A stretch of 53,443 nt of DNA from Clostridia bacterium. GTDB taxonomy: Bacteria; Bacillota; Clostridia; Oscillospirales; Acutalibacteraceae. Positions within the stretch are counted from its first letter, which is position 1. Each line of letters starts with the position of its first letter. The notes under the pieces were generated by a model, which was given only the letters and a program-made list of their open reading frames with translations, was not told the DNA's origin and did not search any database. This document shows positions 1 through 7,454 of this stretch, piece by piece. Both the position numbers and the translations under genes were made by a program. The stretch is from contig JAFTLT010000025.1 of NCBI GenBank assembly GCA_017452785.1, forward strand, positions 1-53,443, written 5' to 3'.

Positions 1-329
1 ACCAAGAACGCCTTGGCACAACGGCAAGGTTGAAAGAAGCCACAGAAATGATCAACGATACTTTTACGATTGGGAAACCTTCAGAAGTGTAGAGGAATTA
101 AATGAAAAACTCAAAAAGCACCTTATCTGGAGCAACAACAATACAATGCGGACATTAGGTAGAAAAAGTCCGATTCAGCTCCTTGATGAGAAGCTGTCTG
201 CGTGACCGCCGATTTTTGGAAGCCTTTACCATTCCGCTACGCTCCATTCCACAGGCCTCCAAAATTCATTGTACTATACTTTGACTTTATTTTTTAAAAA
301 AAATGGGTCACATCTATTTACAACGCAGA
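1..329 (+). mobile_element. 3' end of an insertion sequence (left copy)
   Basis: This stretch holds the end of a transposase gene, a hairpin just after its stop (about 213-266, complementary arms around a 'ccgctacgc' loop) and a terminal segment ending near position 329 in 'tttacaacgcaga'. The same sequence occurs in inverted orientation at 53275-53443, with only scattered mismatches, and the similarity stops at the same 'aacgcaga' boundary. That boundary is taken as the element end. Its 5' part lies outside the window. Confidence 0.85.
2..205 (+). CDS. DDE integrase-core transposase, C-terminal fragment (5' end off the window)
   Basis: The reading frame is open from the first base and ends at TGA 203-205, giving 67 residues. 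It starts PRTPWHNGKVERSHR, which matches the region around the third acidic residue (the Glu of the DDE triad) in integrase-core transposases of the IS481/IS3 type, followed by an FxSxEELNEKLKxHL segment and a terminal GRKSPIQLLDEKL. The catalytic Glu is the one in KVERSH. The rest of the protein, including both catalytic Asp residues, lies upstream of the window. A 15-residue piece of an identical copy is at the opposite end. The family assignment (IS481-like) is from motif memory; the transposase call itself is secure. Confidence 0.85.
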   Translation, partial: PRTPWHNGKVERSHRNDQRYFYDWETFRSVEELNEKLKKHLIWSNNNTMRTLGRKSPIQLLDEKLSA

Positions 330-385
330 GTGAGAGTTATTTTTTGGTACTCTGCCGATAAGGTGCGCTGAGTGCAATTAATTAA

Positions 386-745
386 ATGCAGAATGCAGAG
401 TGCAGAACGCAGAGTGGCGGGTCGGTTTGTCGGCAGAGGGAAGTTCCTGCCCGCCGAGAGGGTCTGCGGGAAAACTCCCTCAGTCTTTTGCTACGCAAAA
501 TCCACCTCCCTCAGCGAGGGAGCCGCTTGTCGCCCCTGAAAGGGGAGATGTCCGAAGGACAGAGGGGTCAGCCTCCCTCAGTAGCGAAGCTACGGCAGAG
601 GGAGGTGGCATACGAAGTATGACGGAGGGAGTGCTCGTCTCCCCTGAAAGGAAAATCCCCTGTTAGGGGAAATGTCTGCGAAGCAGACAAAAGGGTTCCT
701 GTTTACGGAGGAAAAGATGTCAGCCCTGTAGGCTGACAGAGGGGT
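386..745. repeat. composite of dispersed palindromic repeats
   Basis: This stretch between the IS end and the XRE gene has no convincing gene; the short frames through it are repeat-derived. It contains at least three copies of one repeat type, at about 529-568, 636-695 and 711-745. Each has a constant left flank like 'cccctgaaaggggagatg', a central palindrome of variable sequence and length (tccgaagga; gtctgc-gaa-gcagac; gtcagcc-ctgta-ggctgac), and a constant right flank 'agagggg'. Further family members are at 11917-11972, 25838-25880 and 44958-45000. The 'ctccctcag...gagggag' tracts at 475-630 are a second, related repeat. Confidence 0.7.
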
Positions 746-780
746 AAAAAACAACCTGCTTCGCAAACACACAAAGCAGG
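746..780 (-). terminator. Rho-independent terminator of the XRE gene
   Basis: A 7-bp stem (755-761 with 774-780, CCTGCTT/AAGCAGG) is followed on the minus strand by a T-rich run (complement of 746-753). It lies directly after the stop of the minus-strand XRE gene. Confidence 0.7.
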
Positions 781-781
781 C

Positions 782-1024
782 TTATTTTAATTCTTGTTCA
801 AGGGTGTCAAAAAGAGGTGAGGAGAAGAAGTCGACAATATGAATATTCAGTCCGTCGCAGATTTTTTTGACCGTAGACACAGTGGTGCTGTTGTTGCGGC
901 CGTTAACTATGTTGTTAAGTGTTGATTGGGTTATTCCGCAGATAGTGGCTAATTTGTTGACTGTTATGTCATTTTCGTTGCAGAGTTCTAAAATTCGCAG
1001 CCTTACTGCACCGCCTATATCCAT
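782..1024 (-). CDS. XRE-family helix-turn-helix transcriptional regulator, small
   Basis: This 80-residue protein is a single Cro/CI-type DNA-binding domain. Residues about 6-62 give the five-helix XRE fold, with the recognition region NKLATICGITQSTLNNIVNG typical of the family, and there is no sensor domain. It is transcribed divergently from the secreted protein at 1170 across a 145-bp spacer with three near-identical 16-bp dyads, which fits a repressor acting on that gene and probably on itself. The start is the ATG at 1024. The ligand or signal cannot be read from the sequence. The family call is firm; the target is inferred from the dyads. Confidence 0.85.
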   Translation of the reverse strand: MDIGGAVRLRILELCNENDITVNKLATICGITQSTLNNIVNGRNNSTTVSTVKKICDGLNIHIVDFFSSPLFDTLEQELK

Positions 1025-1036
1025 AAAACCACCCCT

Positions 1037-1147
1037 TAACCAAATTGAGTTACTTATAGTTTATACCATTTTATTGCTAAACATTAACCCAAAAGAGTTG
1101 ACTTTATGAAAATGACGATATATAATCAAATTAGCTCAATTGAGTTA
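1037..1147 (+). promoter_or_regulatory. promoter with three operator-like dyads between XRE gene and 1170
   Basis: A sigma-A promoter is visible: TTGACT at 1098-1103, 17-bp spacer, TATAAT at 1121-1126. Three 16-bp dyads of the form TARC-N8-GTTR lie around it: TAACCAAATTGAGTTA (1037-1052), TAACCCAAAAGAGTTG (1085-1100, touching the -35) and TAGCTCAATTGAGTTA (1132-1147, at and after the start of transcription). Placement over the -35 and start fits repression by the adjacent XRE protein. Confidence 0.7.
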
Positions 1148-1169
1148 ATAAAAAAGAGAGGTGTTTTAT

Positions 1170-3875
1170 ATGAAAACATTGAAAAAAATCTTATGTGTAA
1201 TGCTTGTTGTGGTTATGTGTCTGACGAGTGTGCCGTTTGCTTATGCTGCAGATGATGTCGAATATCAGAACGGTGATATAATTGAAATTGGCAGTTTTCC
1301 TCAAAGTGAAGTTACCAACAGGCTTTTAATCAGCAAGTTGAATGAACTGCCGTTAGAATGGATATCTTACGGCTATTACAGTGGCGACGGTACTCATGGT
1401 TCAATGTCAGCCGGTGATTGGATGAAATATGCTGATGTTCAATATGAGGGTGAGAAATACAGGGCGGTTAACTTTGAGCAGTATAGACCCTCGCATTCGG
1501 TAAATAAAAATCCGGGGGCTGGAAGTAGCTCCTATCAATATGCCAACGGGTACTTTGTCAATAACATATATTGGTTCAAGTATGAACCTATTGAATGGAT
1601 TGTGCTTAATGCTGATGAAGGATTATTAATCAGTAATTCTATATTAGACGCTCAATATTATTCAAACGAAAGTTATTCGTCTGGATATGGCACGTTTAAT
1701 TCACCAGAATGTACTTATTTTACTAATGATTATATAAGCAGTTCATTGTGTAAATGGCTAAATAATACTTTTTTAGACTGTGCCTTTGAGAATAATAATA
1801 TAACAAGTATAGACCTTTTAATTAGAAGTGAAGCAGAAAGTTTAACGGATACTATAAGAGGAGCTAACGGAACAGATTATGCTTCTTGTCAGGGCCTTAA
1901 TAGTCATAACTTGCTGTATGAAAGTTGGTGGCTGAGATATGCCGGTGAATCAGTAAATTATAATTACTGCAGTTATGTTACTAATTCAGGCTGTGCTCTT
2001 TCTCAACCTAGAATGCTGCAAGGTGTTCGCCCGGTAATATCAGTTGATTTTTCATCAAATGAAGATACTACCACCCCTGAAACTCCTGAACAGGGTGATG
2101 ATACATCAGATATCATTAAACCTGCCATTACTGTTGATAGAAAAGAATTCTTTACTAAGCAGCACTTGAACTTTGTGAAGGGTATATATAACACACTCAC
2201 AACAGATTTTCGCTTTGCAAATACCCTTTGGGAAAACATGGATAGTGTCGGACAAAATACAGCTGAATTTGTCCACGATATAATCGAGGGTTTTGTTGAG
2301 GTAATATCTTTTAAGATTTTTGACGGCCTTGAAAGCATAAAAAATCCCTATGATGCCATACTTCTTGATTTCCTTGCGGCAGATACAACCAAGTCATTTT
2401 ATCAAGATACTGTTAAAAATGATGCCTTGACGGTATCGGTAGGTATTGTCAATGACTTAATAAAAATGTTCGATAATGAATACTCCTGGGCAGAAGGTTT
2501 TGACATAGAAAAGGAACTTCAGAGCTTGCTTAATGCTTCGGACTATTCCGGCAATAAACTTCATGAAGGACTTAATACATTATTCCTCGGCAAGGGTAAA
2601 GAAGAAGTAACAGCAGTTTTTCAAGGCTTTGATTGTTTCGGTAAAGTTCTGAGCAACCTGAGCGACGGTTTGAGTGTAGTTGACTGTTTTGTAGAAATGC
2701 TCAGATTTACAGCTGCTATTGAGGCATACCATAATTCATCACAAGTCTTCAAGCAAATATTGAAAGATGTAGCTTCTGAAATGTATAATGTAAATCAAAA
2801 GTTTGCCGAGAAGTTCAATGAGTCACTTAGTATATACACAGAGTGTATGAATTACGATGCAATTGTAAATGCTGTTCTCGAACACGGTTTACACAACGGC
2901 TTAAGTCTTATTCAGGATTTGACGAGCGAAATGCTTGCAGATGCAACATTTTCTTTGATAATGAAAGCATTTAAGGTCGGTAGTGATGTGGCAGGAAAAA
3001 TAAATGCAGCACTGTGGGCTGTAGACACAGGTTTCAGTATTTCTAATATGCTCACAGGAAATGACACATTAGTCAATTGTCGCAGACTTTTAAGAGCTAA
3101 CTATATGCTCGATGTTGCGTCATATAACATTATGAAAAAATATGAAACAACACTGAATAATAAAGAATCTTATAGGGCTGCTCTTTTATTTGACAGTTCA
3201 TTTACATTCTTTAAAAATGTACAGGTTTACTCTTTGGATTTATACAAAACCTATTGTGAAAGCAGTTCAACCAAATTGTTCAGCTTTAAGAAAGGATATT
3301 TCAGAAGTGAGCTTCAAGAAACCGTAAGCAGACTCAATACTTGGAAACGAGTTAAATGTCATGATTACAGTGAAATTTTAGGAATGACGGTGTTTGATAT
3401 TAACTCATATGGTTCTGCAACAGTGAACATATACAGAAAAGGGGATAACACTCTTGTAGGTAGCATTGTAGACGGTAAATCCACACTTTACAGTAACGAT
3501 GTTTCTTCAATTTCCGTTTCGGGTGAAACAAGTGTAGCCTTGCCGACACTTGACGATTACAGAGTTGAAGTGGTAGCAATGCAGGACGGAATTGTGAATC
3601 TCAGTTATGACGAATATGAAAACTTGCAGTGCATAAATGCACAAACTTTTGAGCCTGCTAATTTAACACAAGGCAATACATACACATTAAATCCGGAAAC
3701 CAATACTCTTGACAGAGACGACGGTGTTATCATTCATCAAAATGGTGAAATCGAGGGTTGCTCCTGCAACTGCCACGCATCAGGCATAAAGAAATTTTTC
3801 TTCAACTTCATTCTCTTCTTCCAGAAGCTCTTCAAGAAAAACGCTGTCTGCGATTGCGGTGCAGCACACTATTAA
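1170..3875 (+). CDS. secreted DUF6273-like surface protein with C-terminal Cys-rich motif
   Basis: The start is the ATG at 1170, preceded at 7-9 nt by AGAGAGG; a GTG at 1161 is in frame but sits in the ribosome binding site. The product is about 901 residues. Residues 1-27 are a signal peptide (KKIL, hydrophobic core, AYA cleavage). Residues about 35-310 resemble DUF6273 (IGSFPQSEV near the start, WFKYEPIEWIVL, and VRPVISVD at the end), a domain common in secreted Clostridia proteins. A Thr/Pro/Glu linker (about 310-330) leads to a long, mostly helical region (about 335-780) that I do not recognise. The C-terminus is unusual: CSCNCH, a hydrophobic GIKKFFFNFILFFQKLF segment, then CDCGAAHY. It may anchor or cross-link the protein at the cell surface, which is inference. 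It lies alone under a promoter with XRE-type operators. Confidence 0.75.
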   Translation: MKTLKKILCVMLVVVMCLTSVPFAYAADDVEYQNGDIIEIGSFPQSEVTNRLLISKLNELPLEWISYGYYSGDGTHGSMSAGDWMKYADVQYEGEKYRAVNFEQYRPSHSVNKNPGAGSSSYQYANGYFVNNIYWFKYEPIEWIVLNADEGLLISNSILDAQYYSNESYSSGYGTFNSPECTYFTNDYISSSLCKWLNNTFLDCAFENNNITSIDLLIRSEAESLTDTIRGANGTDYASCQGLNSHNLLYESWWLRYAGESVNYNYCSYVTNSGCALSQPRMLQGVRPVISVDFSSNEDTTTPETPEQGDDTSDIIKPAITVDRKEFFTKQHLNFVKGIYNTLTTDFRFANTLWENMDSVGQNTAEFVHDIIEGFVEVISFKIFDGLESIKNPYDAILLDFLAADTTKSFYQDTVKNDALTVSVGIVNDLIKMFDNEYSWAEGFDIEKELQSLLNASDYSGNKLHEGLNTLFLGKGKEEVTAVFQGFDCFGKVLSNLSDGLSVVDCFVEMLRFTAAIEAYHNSSQVFKQILKDVASEMYNVNQKFAEKFNESLSIYTECMNYDAIVNAVLEHGLHNGLSLIQDLTSEMLADATFSLIMKAFKVGSDVAGKINAALWAVDTGFSISNMLTGNDTLVNCRRLLRANYMLDVASYNIMKKYETTLNNKESYRAALLFDSSFTFFKNVQVYSLDLYKTYCESSSTKLFSFKKGYFRSELQETVSRLNTWKRVKCHDYSEILGMTVFDINSYGSATVNIYRKGDNTLVGSIVDGKSTLYSNDVSSISVSGETSVALPTLDDYRVEVVAMQDGIVNLSYDEYENLQCINAQTFEPANLTQGNTYTLNPETNTLDRDDGVIIHQNGEIEGCSCNCHASGIKKFFFNFILFFQKLFKKNAVCDCGAAHY

Positions 3876-3881
3876 TTTTAA

Positions 3882-3918
3882 TAGGGAACGGACATAGACG
3901 CCGTTCCCTATATTTTTA
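3882..3918 (+). terminator. Rho-independent terminator
   Basis: A perfect 10-bp stem (3882-3891 with 3901-3910, TAGGGAACGG/CCGTTCCCTA) with a 9-nt loop is followed by 'tattttta', seven bases after the stop codon of the DUF6273 protein. Confidence 0.85.
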
Positions 3919-3974
3919 TATAATCGGAGCGAAGCGACCCGCAATTATTCATTATTCATCATTCATTATTATTT

Positions 3975-4005
3975 AAAATCGGCGGGCTTACACCCACCGA
4001 TTTTT
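3975..4005 (+). terminator. hairpin with T-tract in the 3919-4030 spacer
   Basis: The arms AAAATCGGCGGG and CCCACCGATTTT pair over 12 positions with one mismatched position and run into TTTTT. It has A and T runs on opposite sides and could act in both directions. The 'attattcattattcat' tract before it is simple AT-rich repeat. Confidence 0.45.
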
Positions 4006-4030
4006 GCGCCTCCCTTCCCCGCGTATCGCC

Positions 4031-4059
4031 TTGACACCTTTTTTATAATTTGATATGAT
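4031..4059 (+). promoter_or_regulatory. sigma-A promoter of the dUTPase gene
   Basis: TTGACA (4031-4036), 17-bp spacer, TATGAT (4054-4059), about 27 bp before the start codon. A ribosome binding site AAAGGAG follows. Confidence 0.75.
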
Positions 4060-4086
4060 AGTGAAAAACCAAAGGAGAATAAAACT

Positions 4087-4530
4087 ATGAAATATGATCT
4101 TAAAATAAAAAAACTCAGAAATAATGCACAGATGCCCACCTACGGCAGTGAGTTTGCCGCAGGTGCAGATATTTATGCCGCCCTTGACGAGGCTGTGACA
4201 ATCGAACCGGGTGAGACAAAATTTATACCCACGGGTCTGGCTTTTCAGATACCCGTGGGCTATGCAGGCTTTATGTATGCAAGAAGCGGAATGGCTTCTA
4301 AAAGAGGTCTTGCTCCTGCAAATAAGGTTGGTGTCATTGACGCTGACTACCGTGGTGAGGTTATGGTTGCTCTGCACAACCACGGCACCACAGCTCAGAG
4401 CGTTGAGCCGGGGGAGAGAATATCTCAGATGGTGATTGCTCCCTTTATAGCCGCCAACTTTATTTTCAGTGACGAGCTTGATGACACCGTCAGAGGTGAA
4501 GGCGGCTTCGGCTCAACAGGAAACAAATAA
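4087..4530 (+). CDS. dut: deoxyuridine 5'-triphosphate nucleotidohydrolase (dUTPase)
   Basis: This 147-residue protein hydrolyses dUTP to dUMP and pyrophosphate, which keeps uracil out of DNA and supplies dUMP for dTMP synthesis. All five motifs of the trimeric all-beta dUTPase family are present in order: AGADIYA (25-31), ARSGMASKRG (65-74), VGVIDADYRGE (81-91, with the catalytic Asp), PGERISQMVI (108-117) and the mobile GEGGFGSTG (137-145). The length is typical of bacterial dUTPases. The gene has its own promoter and an AAAGGAG ribosome binding site, and is followed after 2 nt by a convergent gene on the other strand, so it appears monocistronic. Confidence 0.96.
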   Translation: MKYDLKIKKLRNNAQMPTYGSEFAAGADIYAALDEAVTIEPGETKFIPTGLAFQIPVGYAGFMYARSGMASKRGLAPANKVGVIDADYRGEVMVALHNHGTTAQSVEPGERISQMVIAPFIAANFIFSDELDDTVRGEGGFGSTGNK

Positions 4531-4532
4531 TT

Positions 4533-7145
4533 TTATTTGAGCATGCCGTGATATCTTCCCATCCAATAGGGCAGGGTGTAGGTTGTTGAGCCTTCCATGC
4601 TGTAGGGTGAGTGATGATCCTCAAGCACATAGGTGGAGTTGTTGAACTTGTGAATTGCTCTTTCATCGGGAGCAGCAATCGTCCATTTGAGTCTTGCACC
4701 GCTGAGAATAATGCCGATAACCTTGATGATGTTGTTATCGCTTGATGAGAACCAAGGAGTACCCTCACGTGGGTCGTAGCTGAGCACCCTTGTGCCGTCG
4801 ATGCCGCAGTCTTCTTCAAGATCAAGCTCTCTGGCATCATCGCGGTTTTTGTTTGTGGCTGAATATTTTCTTGTATCTATGGGATGTCTTGAAAGTGACC
4901 ATGAAGCGGTTTCTATAAGGCTGTTGCCGTAATAGTCTGTCTTTTCCTCAGTGGGATAAGCCAACTGATAAATATAATACCATAAGGGATTTTCGCTCAT
5001 GCTCATTGAGTATTGCCACCACTGGTTAATGGCTTCTCTGTAATAGGTGAGAAGGGTTTCGTCATCCTCCATCTGGAAAAGAAGATAGAAAGCGAGCATT
5101 GCCATTTCTTCATCGGAATAGTTGATTATCATTCTGTAAATAACCTTGATTATTTCAGTTTCCATAAAGGGACGGATTATAAAGGAAATAATGGGTGATG
5201 CACTTGCTGCATATTCTAAAATTGCCATCTTATAACGATCCCAATACTGAGTCATAACCTCAGCATATTCATAAGCAGGGTCGAGAGCTGCCATGCGATA
5301 TTCGTCCTCCCACTTCTTATCGCCTGTCATATATGCTGCAAGCTTGAACGCGCTGAGGAGTACCGCTGACTGAAGTGCACCGCCGCCCACATTCTGACCG
5401 TTGTGAAGATATGCTCTGTTGTATTTGCCCCATGTTGTGGGCTGTCCTGTGGCCTCTGTCAGGCAATAGTTGTTATCAACAAGATGCTGAGCAAACTTTT
5501 CAACTGTATTTGTAATAAGCTCTTTCATCTCAGGGTCTTCTGCACCGAGAATGTCATAGGCGATTTTATAGATGAAAAGATGACCGATAACCTCGTCGGA
5601 GCTTGTGTCGCCTTTATAGACAACATCTGTCAGTTCATAGCCTGAGCCGATAAGGTCATCCCAGAGTCTCTGAGGAATTTCAACACTTGCATCTGTAACA
5701 GTGCCTCTGTAGTTTTCGCCGTGAAGAAGGTATTCTCTTTCACCTTCCTGCTTGGTTGAAACAGCAGTTGCAGTTCCGTCACCGTTATGCACCCAGTGAA
5801 CATTGCCATCAACGGGATTGTTTTCCTGTTTGAGTGAATAGGTTCTTGCAATGAATCCGTCAAGAAGGCGGGTTCTTTTTTCATATTCTGCATCCGTTAC
5901 CAGTGACGGGTCAGACCATGATGAGGGGTTGTAAAGGCTCAGGTTGTCCTCGTCCATAATATATGAGCGAACACCGAAGCACATATATCTTGTGTTCATC
6001 TTTTTAAATGCATCGGCAGGGCTTTCACCGGGAATATTCTGAGAATAGTCGCCTCCGACAGTGAGAGCTTCACTTGTGTAATATTTGCCGAGGTCAAGGT
6101 CGGCAACATTGCCGTTGCGCTGAGCTCTGACATAGCCCTCGGTTGTGCCTGAACGCATTGAAACATATGAAAGAAAAAGCACTGCCTCTGCTGAAAGGTA
6201 TGCAGTTTTTCTTGCTGCTTCAATTTCTTCAGCGGTGGCTGTCGGGTCATCACGAAGCACCGCATAGCGCATTAATTCACCTGCGCCGTACATTGAGGTC
6301 CACAGACCGTCATTGTCCGATTCATTGGGTACCCAACGCTCACCGTTGAAATATGAGTTTGATACCATGCCTCGTCTGGCAACATATTTCTGTGAGTTTT
6401 CGCTCATTATGGCTGCCTTATCGGTGCCGTTTATTTCTGCGTGTTCAATGTGTGTGTAGCCTTCTGCCATAACAGTCCATATGCCGTTTTTACCGTCGGG
6501 GAATATGGCAAGCACATTTTCACTGTCGTTTGAATAAAAATATCTGTCTCCCATAAAACGCTGCTCTTTGTCTCTTTCGTTTGAAGCGTTTTCCTCTGTG
6601 CGAAGAACACCGTAGGCTGTGATTTCCCATTTTGAACCGTCAGCGGTTATAGCTGTCTGTGCACTGCTGTAGTTGCTTTCGTCTTTGACATTTGCAGGTA
6701 CCTCGGCAGAGTCCTTGCCATAGCGGGTGACTATTTTTTGAAGTGCATCGCCTTCTTCCTCGGCGGCAAGGGCATAGTCGTGTTTTACCTTGGCTTCATC
6801 TTCAAGCTTTGTGGCGGTTTTTGCGACTGTCAGCTCGGCTTTTGAAAAGCTGCCGTCGGCAAGAGTGGCAGTGACTGTTGCCGTACCTTCTTTAAGGGCG
6901 GTGACTCTGCCCCATTTATCAACGCTTGCCACGTCGCCCGGCTGAACTGACCACGTGAGCACTCTGTCTGTGACACTGCTGTCAAAAACAGCTTCAACGC
7001 TTCGGCTGTCGCCAACGTTCATTTCCCAGTCTTCGGGCACAACAAGTCTTACGGCAATAACATCCTTGCAAAAGGTTGCCGAAGCAGGTATGCACACCGA
7101 AAAGGCGATAATAAGGCTGAGAGTGAAAGCAATAATTTTTTTCAT
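4533..7145 (-). CDS. large secreted protein with Ig-like (Big2) domain and helical repeat body
   Basis: The product is 870 residues with a clear signal peptide (residues 1-23, MKKIIAF...PASATF) and a strong ribosome binding site (AAGGAGGG). Residues about 35-108 form a bacterial Ig-like group 2 domain (RLVVPEDWEMNVGDSRSVEAVF ... KEGTATVTATL). The rest is rich in helices and aromatic residues, with patches such as LHNGQNVGGGALQSAVLLSAFKLAAYMTG and NPLWYYIYQLAYP, and resembles the alpha/alpha-toroid layout of glycosidases and polysaccharide lyases. I could not assign a family or catalytic residues. The C-terminus ends in WFSSSDNN...LPYWMGRYHGM. It converges on dut and is divergent from the acyl-CoA ligase. 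A role in degrading or binding an extracellular polymer is a guess. Confidence 0.7.
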   Translation of the reverse strand: MKKIIAFTLSLIIAFSVCIPASATFCKDVIAVRLVVPEDWEMNVGDSRSVEAVFDSSVTDRVLTWSVQPGDVASVDKWGRVTALKEGTATVTATLADGSFSKAELTVAKTATKLEDEAKVKHDYALAAEEEGDALQKIVTRYGKDSAEVPANVKDESNYSSAQTAITADGSKWEITAYGVLRTEENASNERDKEQRFMGDRYFYSNDSENVLAIFPDGKNGIWTVMAEGYTHIEHAEINGTDKAAIMSENSQKYVARRGMVSNSYFNGERWVPNESDNDGLWTSMYGAGELMRYAVLRDDPTATAEEIEAARKTAYLSAEAVLFLSYVSMRSGTTEGYVRAQRNGNVADLDLGKYYTSEALTVGGDYSQNIPGESPADAFKKMNTRYMCFGVRSYIMDEDNLSLYNPSSWSDPSLVTDAEYEKRTRLLDGFIARTYSLKQENNPVDGNVHWVHNGDGTATAVSTKQEGEREYLLHGENYRGTVTDASVEIPQRLWDDLIGSGYELTDVVYKGDTSSDEVIGHLFIYKIAYDILGAEDPEMKELITNTVEKFAQHLVDNNYCLTEATGQPTTWGKYNRAYLHNGQNVGGGALQSAVLLSAFKLAAYMTGDKKWEDEYRMAALDPAYEYAEVMTQYWDRYKMAILEYAASASPIISFIIRPFMETEIIKVIYRMIINYSDEEMAMLAFYLLFQMEDDETLLTYYREAINQWWQYSMSMSENPLWYYIYQLAYPTEEKTDYYGNSLIETASWSLSRHPIDTRKYSATNKNRDDARELDLEEDCGIDGTRVLSYDPREGTPWFSSSDNNIIKVIGIILSGARLKWTIAAPDERAIHKFNNSTYVLEDHHSPYSMEGSTTYTLPYWMGRYHGMLK

Positions 7146-7454
7146 AAATTAACCCTCCTTGGCAGAAAGATCTCTGCCGGTTTCTTCAAGTGGTATGTTA
7201 ACATTTTAAGACGGAATTTTCAACATAATATTGTTAATAATAATATATTTTAAGAAATCTTTTCAGTTTTTTTGTTAAAGATAAATAACAAATCGCACAT
7301 AATTAACATCAGGTTAATAAAATTTACAAGTTGTTAGACAAAAACAATAAAAACGTTAACAAACGCAGTGTAAAAAATGGTATAATACAATAAATGTAAT
7401 TTGGAGCATTATGTTTTGAATTGCTAAAGTTCATAGTTTTAAGGAGAATCAATT
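7146..7454. promoter_or_regulatory. AT-rich divergent promoter region
   Basis: This 309-bp spacer separates the minus-strand secreted protein from the plus-strand ligase and holds no gene. On the plus strand TATAAT (7381-7386) is preceded by TTAACA (7356-7361) with a long 19-bp spacer, so the ligase promoter looks weak at -35. Several 'gttaac/gttaataa' tracts occur (7196-7350). I found no riboswitch or strong dyad. Confidence 0.45.

Noticed and set aside
386-666. Overlapping short frames on the plus strand
   Set aside because: They read through palindromic repeats (Arg/Gly/Ser-rich translation, no ribosome binding site) and are not genes.
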